Of a stretch of DNA of 64,000 nucleotides, positions 43,904 through 55,640 are shown piece by piece; the first letter of the stretch is position 1; the number at the start of each line of letters is the position of its first letter. The translations under genes were made by a program, and so were the position numbers. This DNA is from Fasciola hepatica (Eukaryota; Platyhelminthes; Trematoda; Plagiorchiida; Fasciolidae): the NCBI GenBank assembly GCA_948099385.1, contig CANUEZ040000028.1, forward strand, positions 2,046,001 through 2,110,000. The letters are read 5' to 3'. The notes under the pieces are model-generated. The model saw nothing but the letters and a program-made list of their open reading frames with translations, was not told the DNA's origin and made no database searches.

Positions 43904-44215
43904 TAATTCTTACTAATAACTTGTTTTACGCAGCGTATGCTTTTAAGGACCAAAGTTCGTTTTTTCGTTTCTAGCTCGCTGCTTTGTCATATCCTTGTTC
44001 TAAACCTGCGTAAAGCACGTGCTCCCCCCTCGCGCGCCGCAATTTGGTTCTCGTTTTCGAGTCATTGTGATCGCATAATTGGGGTTTGACTCTGTTTTGT
44101 GTTATTGTTCATTCAGTAATCTAGTATCGTAGAATTTGACTGATAATCGCCTTATGATTTAGGGATCCGCTGCGAATTTGTCTACGCATTGCCCAAAGTT
44201 GTCTTACCAAGTGGC
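43904..44215. mobile_element. LTR-like insertion in element D RT
   Basis: The RT frame is broken between QYGFLPH (43.85 kb) and the upstream RT motif at 44.2 kb. The intervening sequence, mainly 44100-44215, resembles the LTR-like unit at 10526-10909: AGTATCGTAGAA, then GATCCGCTGCGAATTTGTC and TACGCATTGC. The ends are not sharp, so it may be a partial or old copy. Confidence 0.4.
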
Positions 44216-44855
44216 AAGTGGTTCATGCCCTTTAAGATGATCTAGAAAGGCAGTTTTCAGAGTATCTTCATAGATCTTATCGGGTATGTTAGTGGGGATA
44301 ACTGGTCTGCAAATATCCAGAACAGGACGGCTTCCTTTTTTGAAAATATGAGTTCTTTAAGTTATTTGGGAGATTACCCGTGTCTAGACATTTACGGGAA
44401 AGCAGAGTATAAGGGAGGGACGTTACCTCGGCTGTTTCCTTAAGAAATTAAGGGCGGATCATGTCCGGACCTGTAGAGATGAAGCAGGCAGCTTTTTGTA
44501 CACGACAGCGAAAGAGATTTCAGTGTGTTTTATCGGTGGGTTTCGAATCACTGGATGCCCGGTCGTGCAAGAAACGTTGAGGATGGGGCTGGAGTAAGAA
44601 CTGAAGGCTTCTGCCACTTGTTCTGGAAAATTATTTGGGGAGCCGTCTGGTGGCTGTAGGGCAAGAGAGAGAAGGACTCCCGCCGGGCAAGCCCAAGGTG
44701 TTCGTAAAGAATTGACTTATTACTCCGCGCTCGAGCAAGGAAACCTCTTTGTTGGCTTTGAAAGTGTTGCCTGACCCCAGATTTGAACAGATTTCTAATT
44801 GCGATGAAGTCACTTGCGAGAGTCGGCAAATCTGTGCTTCAAAAAAATTGAACAC
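44216..44855 (-). pseudogene. LINE element D, RT start and linker
   Basis: On the minus strand: a linker with RGFLARARSNKSILYEHLGL (44829-44548), then degraded sequence to the first RT blocks, IFKKGSRPVLDICRPVIPTN and IYEDTLKTAFLDHLK at about 44340-44230. It continues into the palm at 43903 across the insertion. Frameshifts and stops are present. Confidence 0.7.
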
Positions 44856-46020
44856 GGTTTTGCTCGTTCTTCTAATGATGGACTTGTTCTTTTGAGAAAT
44901 GGGCTTCTCTTCCCATCGGTTTTTCCAGTTCTGGGTACAGGCACATCGTCAGCAGCACCAATGTGCTGCATGATTGGCTCATTTACTTCGCCGACTTCTG
45001 GTTCACTGTAGATGCTCTCAGACTTGAACGGTGGGTTCTTTTTTATCTGTTAAAAATCCGTCGGCTAGAAGGATCTAACGCTCAGATTCAAGAAATTACT
45101 CCGAGGCCATCTAGTGGCAAGATCAGTTTTCAGTGTTACGTGGTCACTCCTCACAAGTGGGGGGGGGGGGGAAGAAGGGAAACACCCGCAAATTGGCTCT
45201 CGTTCGTGATGACGAGATATAAGGGAGCTGCGTGTTGTCCCAGTTTGTATATGGAGTTAAAAGAGACGAGCTAGGTCCACTTACACCCCACTATCATTCT
45301 AATCAGAGGTTCCCCGAAGTTTCTGTCTGAGGAGCGAAGTTTAACCCAGTTCCATCCAGGGGCTTTAGAGCCTTCTAGTAACAAAAGATGCGTGTTGTAT
45401 TCGGCCTGAACAGTCACGTGCTTAGACAGACAATCTCGCATTCACGCACGCGCATATACACAGCCGACGTCAGCCTTGCTCTGTGCCGGACAGCATTGAC
45501 CAATCAGATTGCGACACATGTAGCACGACCTCGTGCAGCTTAACTCAACTGTACAGTTGCCTTGCTTTTTCGACTGCACACAGCCTTGACTCACGCGCTT
45601 GCGAAAATGTTGGCCTTTTTACATGCTTGGCTGTACTTGTGCTTGCCGTACGTTTGTACTGAATACAAGTTCAATCGTACACGTGCGCCTTCCTCCTGTC
45701 ACCGAATTTGTGAATACAACAATGAGCTAACGAGTTTCAGGTCCTAATTGCACCCATCTCTTCTATGAGCGCATTACTGAATTCGGAAGTGCAAGCCAAG
45801 GGCTCCTATAAAAAGGATTTCACTAGAAGATAATCATGGCTGGGGATATGAGGGGGGTAAGAAAAAGAGCTACACCACCTGCTCGATGGCTCCCTGATTC
45901 CTTACTGACCAGTGTGTATCCACTGACAGATATTTCGCCTTTACGTTCCTCCCGTGTGAGCCATGTCTCGGTGGCTCATGAATGTGAGGTTTTTCATCAG
46001 CAGTCAACTGTCTTAGTTTC
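44856..46020 (-). pseudogene. LINE element D, AP endonuclease, interrupted
   Basis: The N-terminal half is read at about 46010-45840: ATETWLTREERKGEISVSGY, SKESGSHRAGGVALFLTPL. The C-terminal half lies at about 45390-45050: GSKAPGWNWVKLRSSDRNF (the GDFN region, with GDF lost), YLVITNESQF, and SDHVTL after a G-tract. A roughly 350-base segment without endonuclease sequence (about 45390-45745) splits it. Confidence 0.75.
45390..45745. mobile_element. Possible LTR-like insertion in element D endonuclease
   Basis: This segment interrupts the endonuclease, is unlike LINE coding sequence and contains a GACCAATCAG CCAAT-type box (45498-45507). A CTATAAAAAGG TATA-like word lies just outside it, at about 45807. 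The ends could be TGTTGTATTC and ..AATTGCA, but no target duplication is clear. It could be a solo LTR of another family or a promoter-bearing short element. Confidence 0.3.
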
Positions 46021-47469
46021 AAAACCTTATCTTGAGTGCTGAGGCAGTTAGCGGAGAGGAGTTTTAACGGCCTTTTATGAGAGACTGAAGAAACACTGGA
46101 CTTGGCCGCTATTGGGGATAGAACTGCTAAAATGTGGGGGTAGTTAGGGGGTTGGGGTTGATAGGAAAGGATGAAACGAAGGGGGGGGGGTTAATACTGG
46201 ATTGGGGCTGGGCCTCTAGAAGGGGTGTGCATGAGACGAGTGTTTAGATATAATTTCACCTTTAGCGACTAGTTGCAAAGAGGGGTGGGGGTTTCGAGAC
46301 TGCCGGGTAATGGGATGGCGCGATAGGACACCAATTCATGTTGGCAGATAAAGAGTTAATTAGAGTATATTGAAAAGTGCGATTATTTTTAGGAAAAATA
46401 TCGTGGACATTTTCATCAACACCTCAGCTTTGAGGAGGCTGTACCGTCTTCTAAGAGGGATTCCCTACTCATCGGTCTTCGAACAGGATGATCAGGAGTT
46501 GGCAATGATAAGTAGGTCGCCGCTCAGAGTTCCCTTTACTCTGTTCGTCCCTTGTCTTCCGGAGACCACCAGTTTCAGTTTCCCCCTCTACCTACCTATA
46601 TTGCTCTCACTGATGGCACAACTAATGTTCATAATGGTTCACTGTCATTTACAGCCCCATGTTGTCTTCTGTCTCGTAACCCACACTTTCGTAAGCCTAG
46701 CAGGCCTCCGAATCAGTGCTTCCTCTGAGTGTGTGCACTCATTTGGGCTGGTCAGCAGGGTTGCATGTGGCCAACGATAGATCCTCCGGCGACTGACATC
46801 TGCTGCATCAGTGAGACGCACATCGAGGGTTTCGAGCAATGGGACTCGAACAAATGCTCTTGGAAACTCATCGATGTATTTTCAGCGCACCTCAAGAGAT
46901 GAACCAGCTACAGCTGCTGGTCAGAGTGACATAGAAATAGTCTCGACTGAAAAGGCTATAGTTGCTCTTTTAGACCGGATCCCGGTTATTAGTTGTTTAC
47001 GTGCCGCGGGACCGCAAGAGCCCGTCGGCTTTCGAAGGGACAGTTGTGTTAGACCCAGCTTGTTTGTGAAATCGGCGTAGACTGCATCCGGCTGCAGCTC
47101 TTACACACAGAAGGATGGTTTCTTCGGCGAAGTCACCACTCCCGTTTGCAGGAGCAAAAGGTCTGACGCCGCTGAGCCAGTTGGTGATTCTAGTGCACAA
47201 GTTGGCATGTTTAGTGCATCAGACGTTTTTGGGTGGGGTTGTGCTTTGCCCTTTAAAAGCACAGATTGTAAAGGACAAATATTGAAAGTCCTTCCTAATG
47301 TTCTGCTTGCTTTGTGAGTGTGACCATATTTGACGCAACTTTGACAAGCTGGTCCGTACACGACACATTTTACGTTTGTTTGTTAGTGTGAAGCACTTGA
47401 ATCTGACCTTGAGCCGTTTCTGACTGTCTTGCTTGGGGTACGTAGCTTTGAACTTCTGGGTTTTACTGT
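46021..47469. other. No recognised gene
   Basis: Frames at 46370-46780 (plus) and 46811-47080 (plus) have no motif. A minus-strand frame (47361-47101) contains CQSCVKYGHTHKAS, like a CCHC zinc knuckle with the last Cys replaced by Ser. It could be a gag/ORF1 relic, but this is weak. Confidence 0.35.
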
Positions 47470-47600
47470 GAAGTCTATTGGCCGCGTACTTGAGGTTCGT
47501 ACATATTTGCATCTTTTGTGAATTTCAGTTTACTACCGTAGAAACTACGAATCAATCTTGTTCTGGTTTTGGGATTCCTTTGAATTGGCTACGCAGTGCT
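47470..47600. repeat. LTR-like repeat, partial copy
   Basis: Matches the right part of the unit at 10526-10909: CCGTAGAAACTACGAATCAA, then TTCTGGTTTTGGGATTC and GGCTACGCAGTGCTC. The TGTAACG end is not present. Confidence 0.55.
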
Positions 47601-48169
47601 CGATTTGCGGGAGTCGACCTACACAGATAGCGAAGATGGACACCTCCATTTATAAGCACACAATCGGCTATTCTTCTCTAGTACGAATTCTCGGACACCG
47701 CGCGCGTCGCGCGGGGACATAGCGCTCTAGCACTGAAGGTGCTTCCAGTCGAATTGATCGTATCGCAGTAAGCTACCGGCGGTGCAGTGCTGTCCAGAGC
47801 CATAGATTCTACTGGTCCACGAAGGTAGGGTCGGGTCGTGTATCACTTTTAAAACGGTTAATTCTCCAGGTCCATGGTCATCGACAAAAACCACAGACTC
47901 AGTTGGTCGTTCAACGTTTGCCTGGTTAAGAAGTTCGCTTCGGTTATGGACAGAAGCTGTCAAATGGGCTACGACTTGCGACGATCAGCAGTGTGAACGA
48001 ACAGTTGGCCCATATCAAAGGGGCGATGCACGTGGCGGCATGTTTCGACCGTGGTCCCAGATCCGTGGCATATGAAATACACCGGACTTCTCAAGAGTAC
48101 GCCGGCCTTATGAAGAAAAATGTCAGCCCTCGAACTGTAAGGAGATGAATAAGACTTGAAAGCATCTAC
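47601..48169. other. No recognised gene
   Basis: Probably the 5' part of the RTE-like element that follows, but no endonuclease motif could be read. Confidence 0.3.
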
Positions 48170-49970
48170 GGAGGCAGGCTATAAACAACCTCAAGAAGGA
48201 TCGCGAAAATTGATGGGTCAAGGTAGCAGAAGAAGCCGTGGTAACAGCTGCTCCAGGTAAGTCAAAGACTATTCAAACGTATTCGCGATACCTGTGGACG
48301 GCTTACCCGGTCAGCGAGACAATATGAGATAGAGATGGAGAGCCCATTCGCGGCAAGAAGCCGAGGCACTAACTTTAGGCCGAATACATCAAAAAGCAAT
48401 TTCGCCGGCCTCTCTTTAATGTAATTACTGCGGTGTCAAAAACGGCGATTCCTTGGGAGGGGGGGGGGCATTTGAGCCCTCGACGGAACTGGGAGGTGGG
48501 TCACATTCCATTGCTAGCGAGTGAGAAAATAGCCGGTCCTTACGGTTTCTCTCCATTTCCTTCCAAAATAGGTGGTGATGCGTCGAAGAAATCGCTTACC
48601 ACCCTACTGCGTGAAATTTGGAGCGAGCGGCGAGATTCGTTATTATGAACCAAGTCATTAATTGAACCCGTCTTTAAGGAGAGAACACGAAGTGATCGTA
48701 CCGGTCATCATAGGATCAGCTGAATTCCAATGGTCACCAAATTATCACCTTCGATTTTGCTTCGCCATCTGACACCTGCTCGCGAGGGAACGTCAGCGAG
48801 CAACAGGAAGGATTCCACCCAGGTAGGGAACACGACGGATTTTCTCTGTTCGCTAACGTAGTGAACGGCGCCACACTGTCGACCGACAACGAAGGTCTTC
48901 CTGGACCAGAAAAACTCCTCGGTTTCAGGTGGCCAAACAGCGTGATTCAGTGCTATTCACCAGGACGGTATGCCACGGCAATTCATGAGCCTACTGTGAT
49001 AATTGCACTCTCATACTTCTGGGAGCATAAGGGCTTAAGACGAACTACTCAGGCCTTTCGAAACGATAAGCGTTGTTCGACGATGGTGTTCTATTTAGTA
49101 ACTGCTGTTCGACTTCTTCATGGGAAAGATGGTGGAGAATGTCTTCCAAGGTCTTCAGGTGATCGTCGGGCTGGCAAGTTTTGAAAGTTGCGACCTGAAA
49201 GTTGTTGACAATCTTTTCTGCCTGTTCGAATATACGAAATATTCGCAATGGGCACTTGGGAGCTTAAAGTGATATTACGAGACTGGATGTCGTCAGTTCC
49301 GAGCTTGATGCTCGATGGGAAGGTGCTTGCTATTGACAACCGCTTCTCTCGCCTAGGAAGCAGCTTGATGATGGATGGGAGGACGGTATTAGGGATTATT
49401 ATGCACATATTGAAGGCTCCAGCCTTATGCTGTGGACAGAAGCGCTTGTAGCCCTGGCCCGATAATGTTCTGAAGTTTGAAGTTCGTGTATACTGTTCAG
49501 CGGTGCGTTCGATTTTGTCGTGTTGTTGCTAGACACGGAGTCTTTGGGCGAGGTATGCGCTTCACTTTGAGGTTCCTCACCATCAATGTGTGCGCAGTAT
49601 CGATGATATCGGGTGGAATGGCCGGTTGAGCTGTTGGGTTTTTGGCGTTGGTTCGGAGAACTTTCTATCAGAGCGCATCCACAAAGGTAGAATTCGTTGG
49701 TTGGGGCACGTGTTAAGTATGGCTGACACACGTCTACCATACCATACCCCATTTTCATTTGCTCCCGGAGAGTGGAAGAAGCAGCTGTGAAGTCAGCATG
49801 GGACGTGATAACGGGAAATGAGAAAAAGTACACCAAACCCAGGATAAGCAGGTGTCTTTCTTCTTTGTGACTGGGGTCCTAAAGACCCATCAGCGGGTTG
49901 GTGGAAAAAGCTGAATGAGATGGAAGCTAACCGTGAACATTAGCGATCGAGCCGTCACTTTGTGTCTAGT
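48170..49970 (+). pseudogene. RTE-like LINE reverse transcriptase
   Basis: On the plus strand in changing frames: NNLKKDREN, ETI.DRDGEPIRGKK, SEKIAGPYGFSPFPSKIGG (the GPDG motif, Asp changed to Tyr), SLTTLLREIW, SLIEPVFKERTRSDRTGHH, VTKLSPSILLRHLTPAREG, QVGNTTD, then after a degraded palm SLMLDGKVLAIDNRFSRLGS, VRSIDDIGWNGRL, HKGRIRWLGHVLSMADTRLP and a C-terminal DWGPKDPSAGWWKKLNEMEA. The RLRWLGHVLRM and GWGPRDP-type end is characteristic of RTE-like elements of flatworms. There are many stops; it is an old copy. Confidence 0.8.
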
Positions 49971-50809
49971 CAGAATGACTTATCCAGGCCAGTTTGTACC
50001 TTTAGATAGTGTATTGCCTTTGTTGGCTATTAGGGCTTTCTTCCTTTTCCCCGGAAGTTTAGGTCTGCTCGCTTTCCGTCTCATATATTCATTCTTGTAT
50101 TTCGCTGTGCAACGGCGGTCAGTGGGGCTTACTCTGCAGTTTTACTTCTGTACGGTGATGATGATGATAATAATTACGGCCTTTCTGAGCTAGATTTCCC
50201 TAACTCGGAGGAAAGGGCTTGTTTGTTGGCTCTGTGCTCGTACCACCACCCGTTCCTCGCATGTACGAACTTTTGGCATTCTAATCGCCGGTATTCCACC
50301 TGGTGTCCCCCTTGTTATAATCAACGGAGGACCCAGAGAGACCGCATCGCTATGAGTCTCAAATGAAGGGGTTGCATACAAGACTGTGCCCTTACCGGAG
50401 CACTCCTCTTGGTTTCGTCCTCTCATTAGTTTATACAAAGCGGTCCATGTGATTCAGTGGGCGCCTCAAACGCATGCTGCATTGAAGGTTAGACTGCAAA
50501 AAGCTTCCGATCCAATTCGCTAGTCCGTCTTTCAAAACACGCCATCTAGGGAGCTAGATGCAGCCCCTCCCGATGGCTTAGGCCAGCTTTTGTAGATTAT
50601 CGAGAACACCTCACCTTCTTATTGTCTTCTAAGTTGCATCCTGCTTTATCCTGCAGCAAGATTCTGGATTCCTGCTGAGCCCCTGCTCCTTCTCGACCCA
50701 CCATGGTCGACCCCGGCTAGAAGCGAGTATAAAGAGGCAGGACTCGTAGTGAGACACACTGTCAATGCGAGCCTTCACAGGGGTGGCGGAATCAAGTAGC
50801 CACAAAGCA
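49971..50809. other. No recognised gene
   Basis: A GATGATGATGATAATAATT run at about 50157-50175 resembles the start of S-family copies, but the rest does not clearly match. It may also include decayed 5' sequence of the next RTE-like fragment. Confidence 0.35.
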
Positions 50810-51114
50810 CATCAGAGGTGAAAAGTGCTCCCACCATAGGATACTCCCGCACTCTGTTCTATACCATTCGAGCCGCTGGCCGGAGGCCTCCAGGTGTAAG
50901 TAAAACAATCTGTGTAGCTGACGGTTTACCGATTTGCTTTCCACGGCGAGAAGTCGCACGTTGGAAGGAGCACTTTCAGAAAAGCTTTAGGCGGTATTCA
51001 GTGTCAGCCTCCCCTGTGGCTCTTTCGGCCCTCTTCCGGCAGTGTGTTTCGACAGATCCACCCACGGAAGCCCTGATTCAGAAGACAGTCCAGGCCTTGG
51101 GAGGTTACAAGTTT
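50810..51114 (+). pseudogene. RTE-like LINE, RT N-terminal region
   Basis: One frame (50818-51110) reads TIRAAGRRPPGVSKTICVAD, ICFPRREVARWKEHFQKSF and STDPPTEALIQKTVQALGGY. This matches the region just before the RT core of RTE-like elements (pattern RRPGVSETI..DG, RWAEHF, VPTDPPTEAEV). The frame stops where S-family sequence begins at about 51115, before the expected KAPGPDG motif. Confidence 0.75.
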
Positions 51115-51470
51115 TTGTGGTATATTTCTTTATAGTGACCAAGACACATGCACAAGGCATGATCAGAGAACACAGCAATTCACAGTAATGTAGGGTGATC
51201 ACTATTTTGAAGTTCATGCTTCACACAATTGCAGTAATAGAACGATCAGCTTGGACGGTGTTTAAGTGAACCAAAGAGGGGAGGGTCGGCGCGGCCATTA
51301 CGAATCGGTTTCGAATTCGGATCAGGGACGATACCGTTACCGGGATGGACGTAGGATTGCAGATGAAGAGATACTGAAGAAGAGTAAGAGTGCAGTGTTT
51401 GCAAGAACACGTGAAGCAACTGGTGTCGGACATCACAACATGAACAGGGAGTTGAGGCAAGAATAAAACA
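51115..51470 (+). repeat. S-family repeat, partial copy
   Basis: GGTATATTTCTTTATAGTGA, then CACAGTAATGTAGGGTGATC and TTTTGAAGTTCATG, parallel 32680-32780. Then a GTTTCGAATTCGG block also seen at 33783. It cuts the RTE-like RT. Confidence 0.55.
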
Positions 51471-52069
51471 CAACTTGTCTTATGGGTGCCGATAACTGCC
51501 TACGAAGGATCCCGTAGTCCAGAATGGATCATGGCGATCTACGGAATTTGGTGTGCAGTCCATGACGATAGAGAGAGAGCGGTGGAGTGAGGGAGATTCA
51601 AAGAAGAGTCGGGAAGTGTAGAAGGAGTCGCGGTGTGGCACCAACTGGATATTTGGGGAATCAGTATTGGGAAACTGGTTGAGAGTGTTACCAAAAGAAG
51701 ATTAAAAACAGAGTTAACATGGTGTTATCAAAGTGCAGTGGGAGATGCTTGCAGGATATAGAGAAGATTGACCCTCCAATGGATAACTCATTAAGCGGGG
51801 GTGCCTGTGATACAAATGCAAGTGAGTAGAATGGGATAATCAGATTGGCCTCTCTGTATAGGCAATCGCGATATTATATTGCTTTCCCCTGGCTCTCTTT
51901 AAAGGCGGTGGAGTGCAGCAAGTTACAGAACTTTGCAATTTTTCCCGTAAGTTTGGTATCCTGAGTGGGTTCCGTTCATGTGAGGAAAGTCGATTTTTGT
52001 GCACATCTTTAGGAAGGGCTAGGGCAGTGACTGTTCTAGCCATAGAGGTGCATGCCTTATCCAACAAGG
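51471..52069. other. No recognised gene
   Basis: Possibly more S-family sequence or flank; no motif was seen. Confidence 0.3.
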
Positions 52070-52640
52070 GACCAAAGTAGTTTTCGTCTGCCTTACTTCG
52101 CAGGTTGTTATAAACACGCGGAGGTCGGACTCAAGAGTAGCAGGCCGAGATTCGAGCTTTCCGCGGATATTTCGACCAAATGTTTACTCCCCATCAACGA
52201 CCAGAGCATGGTCACGCCTCCCAAAGTCCAACAGTTGACGTGTTCCTAGACAATCGAGCGGCTTTGGACTCCGTTGATAGGACTACTCTATGGAAAAGTT
52301 CGTTGAGGGAAGGGTTATGCGTCAGCCTTCAAGGAGTTAGATCGTTACAACCTAGGTCGCTTAAGGTCCTGTGGCTGGCCTCGGCCTTTTTATTCACATC
52401 CAGTGGAGTACGACATGGCTGACTCATGCCTCCACATATATTTACCTCTGCCATTGGGATGTCCTACGGACTACCTTGCCTAGTCTTCCAAACGGCGGTG
52501 TTGAACTCTACCCAGGGAGCAGAGCTCTTGATCTGGAATATGCTGACGATGGGAAGCACTGTTGATGACTAGAAGCGTTCAGCCACCTGGCTGGAAACGG
52601 AAGTCAGTAATGCGAATGCTGTCCAGTTTGTCTTGTAAGT
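52070..52640 (+). pseudogene. RTE-like LINE, RT palm
   Basis: In two frames: FRGYFDQMFTPHQRPEH and QSPTVDVFLDNRAALDSVDR (motif A, with Asp to Asn or an equivalent change), SLREGLCVSLQGVRSL, SSGVRHG (motif B), then VELYPGSRALDLEYADDGKH with an intact YADD at 52539-52550. It is likely the continuation of the fragment at 50810-51114 across the S-family insertion, but the GPDG region is missing. Confidence 0.75.
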
Positions 52641-52827
52641 CCTCGTACTCCGCAACCACGAAGATGTCGTCCGGACAAACAGAGCGACAAAGAAAAACAC
52701 CGAAAGGAGTAGGACAAAAGTCAAATATTCAGCAATTTTTCCGGCAGTTGTCTGTTTTACTTGATCGTACTCTGGCTCCCCCATTTTTAACTTCTTTGTT
52801 GTGCTGGCACCTTTTTTCATCTCTTGC

Positions 52828-52868
<41 letters not shown>
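52828..52868. repeat. (TA)n microsatellite
   Basis: A TA run of about 40 bases. Confidence 0.95.
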
Positions 52869-52871
<3 letters not shown>

Positions 52872-53619
52872 GTGCATATAGGAAGTATTTAGGAATGTTG
52901 TTGGATGCGTTCAGTTGCTGACTGAAATCAGCAGGCACAAAAAGTCTAGGAACCAAACTTTAGTAAGTTTTCCATCCGCTAAACTGCTGCGAATATTGCC
53001 TATGCTTGTGAACCTGAAGGGGTGCGCTAATAGCGTCACATTGAATTCTCTGTGTCGAGGTGGTTGTGTCCCTGCAGCTGGCAACGAGAGCCTCCGCAAA
53101 ATGAGACTCATCATTCAGTCACCAATGAGCCGTTTCGAACAAACACCAGTCCGAGGTTATGAGGGAAACTAACTACCAACCAGGGTGGCTGCCTAGCCGC
53201 CACAGTTGTCCAACATGAGTGAAATATGTAAGAATCATCGTACTCTCACAGGAGTTGCTTGTGTTTGATCTGCAAAGCGCGAAGAAAAGAAAATTGAATG
53301 AGCCTCGGGTTCAGAAAGTTCATCTTTAAAGCAGTAAAGAGAGTAACCGTGTCAAGGAGGGCGATTCTGCAGGGCCTACGGATGTGCTTGATACTGGGCT
53401 GTTGTGTGAGGGTTACACGTACACGGTCTACAAACGCGAGGAAAGGATGAAAACCCGACGAACCGAGGCTTAGGATGTGTATCATTAGGTACCGGATGCT
53501 ACGTCAAAAAGGATGGGAATTGCCGTCCATGCCAGTGCTTTGCGCATCAACCAGGCTGCCAAGGCCTTGGTGGCATACGGGTAAAATACTGATGGGCAAA
53601 GTACAAAAAATTTCAGGGT
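52869..53619. other. No recognised gene
   Basis: Frames on both strands show no motif. Some of it may be RTE-like C-terminal sequence too decayed to identify. Confidence 0.3.
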
Positions 53620-54560
53620 CAGTTCAGCGTAATTCAATTCGATTTGTTTCAGTTCTCTCGGGACTTCGTTTGGCTGAAGCCGATACGCTCCCGGAAAATT
53701 GTGTTTCCGGCCAGCTTCTGTGGCTCCCAGCACGTTTATGGTGAAGGTGGAAGCAGGAGCTCACCTACCCAGATTAAGGCGCTGGTGGGTTTTCCGAGCT
53801 CCTATCAAGTCGGGGTTTCGCTCAGCTTCTCCAGCTGAGCTATTATGTATTAGAAATTTCTCAGCTTTTGAACCACACGCACAGTCCGTCTCAGCATGCC
53901 CAGGATCGGAAGTGGCCGAGGTCAGTCGACCTTCCAGATTTCCCTCTGTGGTGTGAGCCTCAGTCTCCACCACTGCGAGTTCGGAAAGTTCTCCCTGTGT
54001 GATCTTTCGGGCCAAATCGCCTACTGATCCGGTGTTTTAAAGTGGATAAGACATGAAAGCATCTGCTAACCCTTCAGGTGAGAGACAACAGTCAGGTGAG
54101 TTCTCTCATAACAGCAACTCCAGATCTCGTCTGCGGGAAACCTGGTGCGGTTTCAGTCCCGGTGTTCCCCTTCTGCAGCAAGAACCTGCCTCCCGGAGTT
54201 TCTCGCTTCATTCGCTGTCCAGTGTTTTTGAAGAGATTCTTCAGCTTTCAAACTCCCCAGCCCTTTGGTCAGCTGGTTACATCTTTCAAACCCCCAAGGC
54301 AGGATTAGTCCCTTACATCTAGAATTGGGCTCCCCTTCCGTAGTTCTATCTCAATCTCCTTTGTCCGTTCCGCTGGAGGCCACTATAAACATCCCTGGGT
54401 TTTATTCTTTTTACATTTTACAGAACTTTAGGGCCTCCATGAGGTTCCCTCTGAGGATTCTTCCTAGGTCCTCCAGCCCAGTATTCAGCGGCCTCTGGCC
54501 TAGGGTCATTCTTTGTTGGCACTACACTATGCTAATTGCTAGCTGCTGGGCTTTTTCAGG
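53620..54560 (-). pseudogene. LINE element E, 3' UTR and decayed C-terminus
   Basis: The last part (53720-53620 on the minus strand) matches the 3' UTR end of element B: a GTGCTGGGAGCC block, ACACAATTTTCCGG, a GGCTTCAGCC block and GAAGTCC, followed by AACTGAA. This ties element E to the family of B. Between 54000 and 54560 the C-terminal RT should lie, but only scattered fragments could be guessed. Confidence 0.5.
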
Positions 54561-55640
54561 ATAGATTGCACCTTTTTGAGAGAAGTTGCCCAGGAGTGTG
54601 CACAGTATTCGGCATGAGGCCTAACTACGTTTTTGTACGATAGTAGGGACACGTCTTTTTTTCAAGAAAACCTTGCCTTAAGTGGAAAGCACTCTACACG
54701 AGCCCTGGGAGTAGCCAGCTTGCTCTGCCGGCCCCATTTGAGGTGTGACATCACAACGACTGAGTGTCCTATCTGTAGCAACGCACCAATCGCATACATT
54801 TAAATACCGTCAAGCACAGTGAGTCTCTGGTTAGTTTCTAAGTTTTTCTCTCATTCAAATGGATATTCAACGGTTTTCCCATTTTAACGTCTTAGTATCT
54901 CTTGCCAGCAACATCGGCTGACCTGATCCGATTAACATCACTTAGACCTCCAGTATGAAATACAAGCTTTTCCGTGCTTTGAAGGAGGAATAGAAGTGGG
55001 TCCAGAACGTATCCCTGGGGGTTAATATCTGCGGCGGATACCGGCTCAGAATTTGTATATTCCAGTCTAAATTAAAACATTGTGGTACTTTGAACGTCAG
55101 CTGTTAACCTACATATCCGGCCCTCCACCAGTGGGTCTTAAGTTTGCCTAGTAGCGGTCGCTTCTTCAGTGAGTTGAAGGTCCTGCTCGAGGTCTAGATA
55201 GCCAACTCTCTCCACTTCTCCTTCATTCACTTGCTGTGGGACCTCGTCCAAGAGCCCGAGGAGGTTCGAAAGATATGACCCTTCATTTAAAACCCCTTGC
55301 TGGGCCCCGCTCAGCTGCGTATATTCTGCCGAGCTTTCACAGGCTGGTTCCATTACCTATTCCTCTGAGCTTTTCAAAGGATTAAAGTTAGGCTTACAGG
55401 TCTGTAGTTTTGCTCCTTTGGGTGTGGTCCACCTTTGTGGACAGCCGAAACAGCCACTGTCCTCCAGTCGGTTGGCAGTACACGTTGATTAGTAGTTGCA
55501 CAAAACAGGCAACAGATACGTCTACTTACTTGGGCTACCAGCCGGTTTATGATGGCTAGGTGTATTCCGCCTGGGCCTCTCCAGCTACTTCACCTTCAGC
55601 CACCTCAAAGTTCTTATCTTTGCGCCCACTGTTATAGCCA
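54560..55640 (-). pseudogene. LINE element E, reverse transcriptase
   Basis: On the minus strand: LPTDWRTVAVSAVHKGGPH, KEQNYRPVSLT, QLSGAQQGVLNEGSYLSNLL, a VGYLDLEQ block where FSKAFD is expected (degraded), NPQGYVLDPLLFLL, a thumb KDVSLLSYKNVVRPHAEYCA near 54620. Motif order fits a CR1-type RT and the wording is close to element B. The YADD block could not be found. Many stops. Confidence 0.75.
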
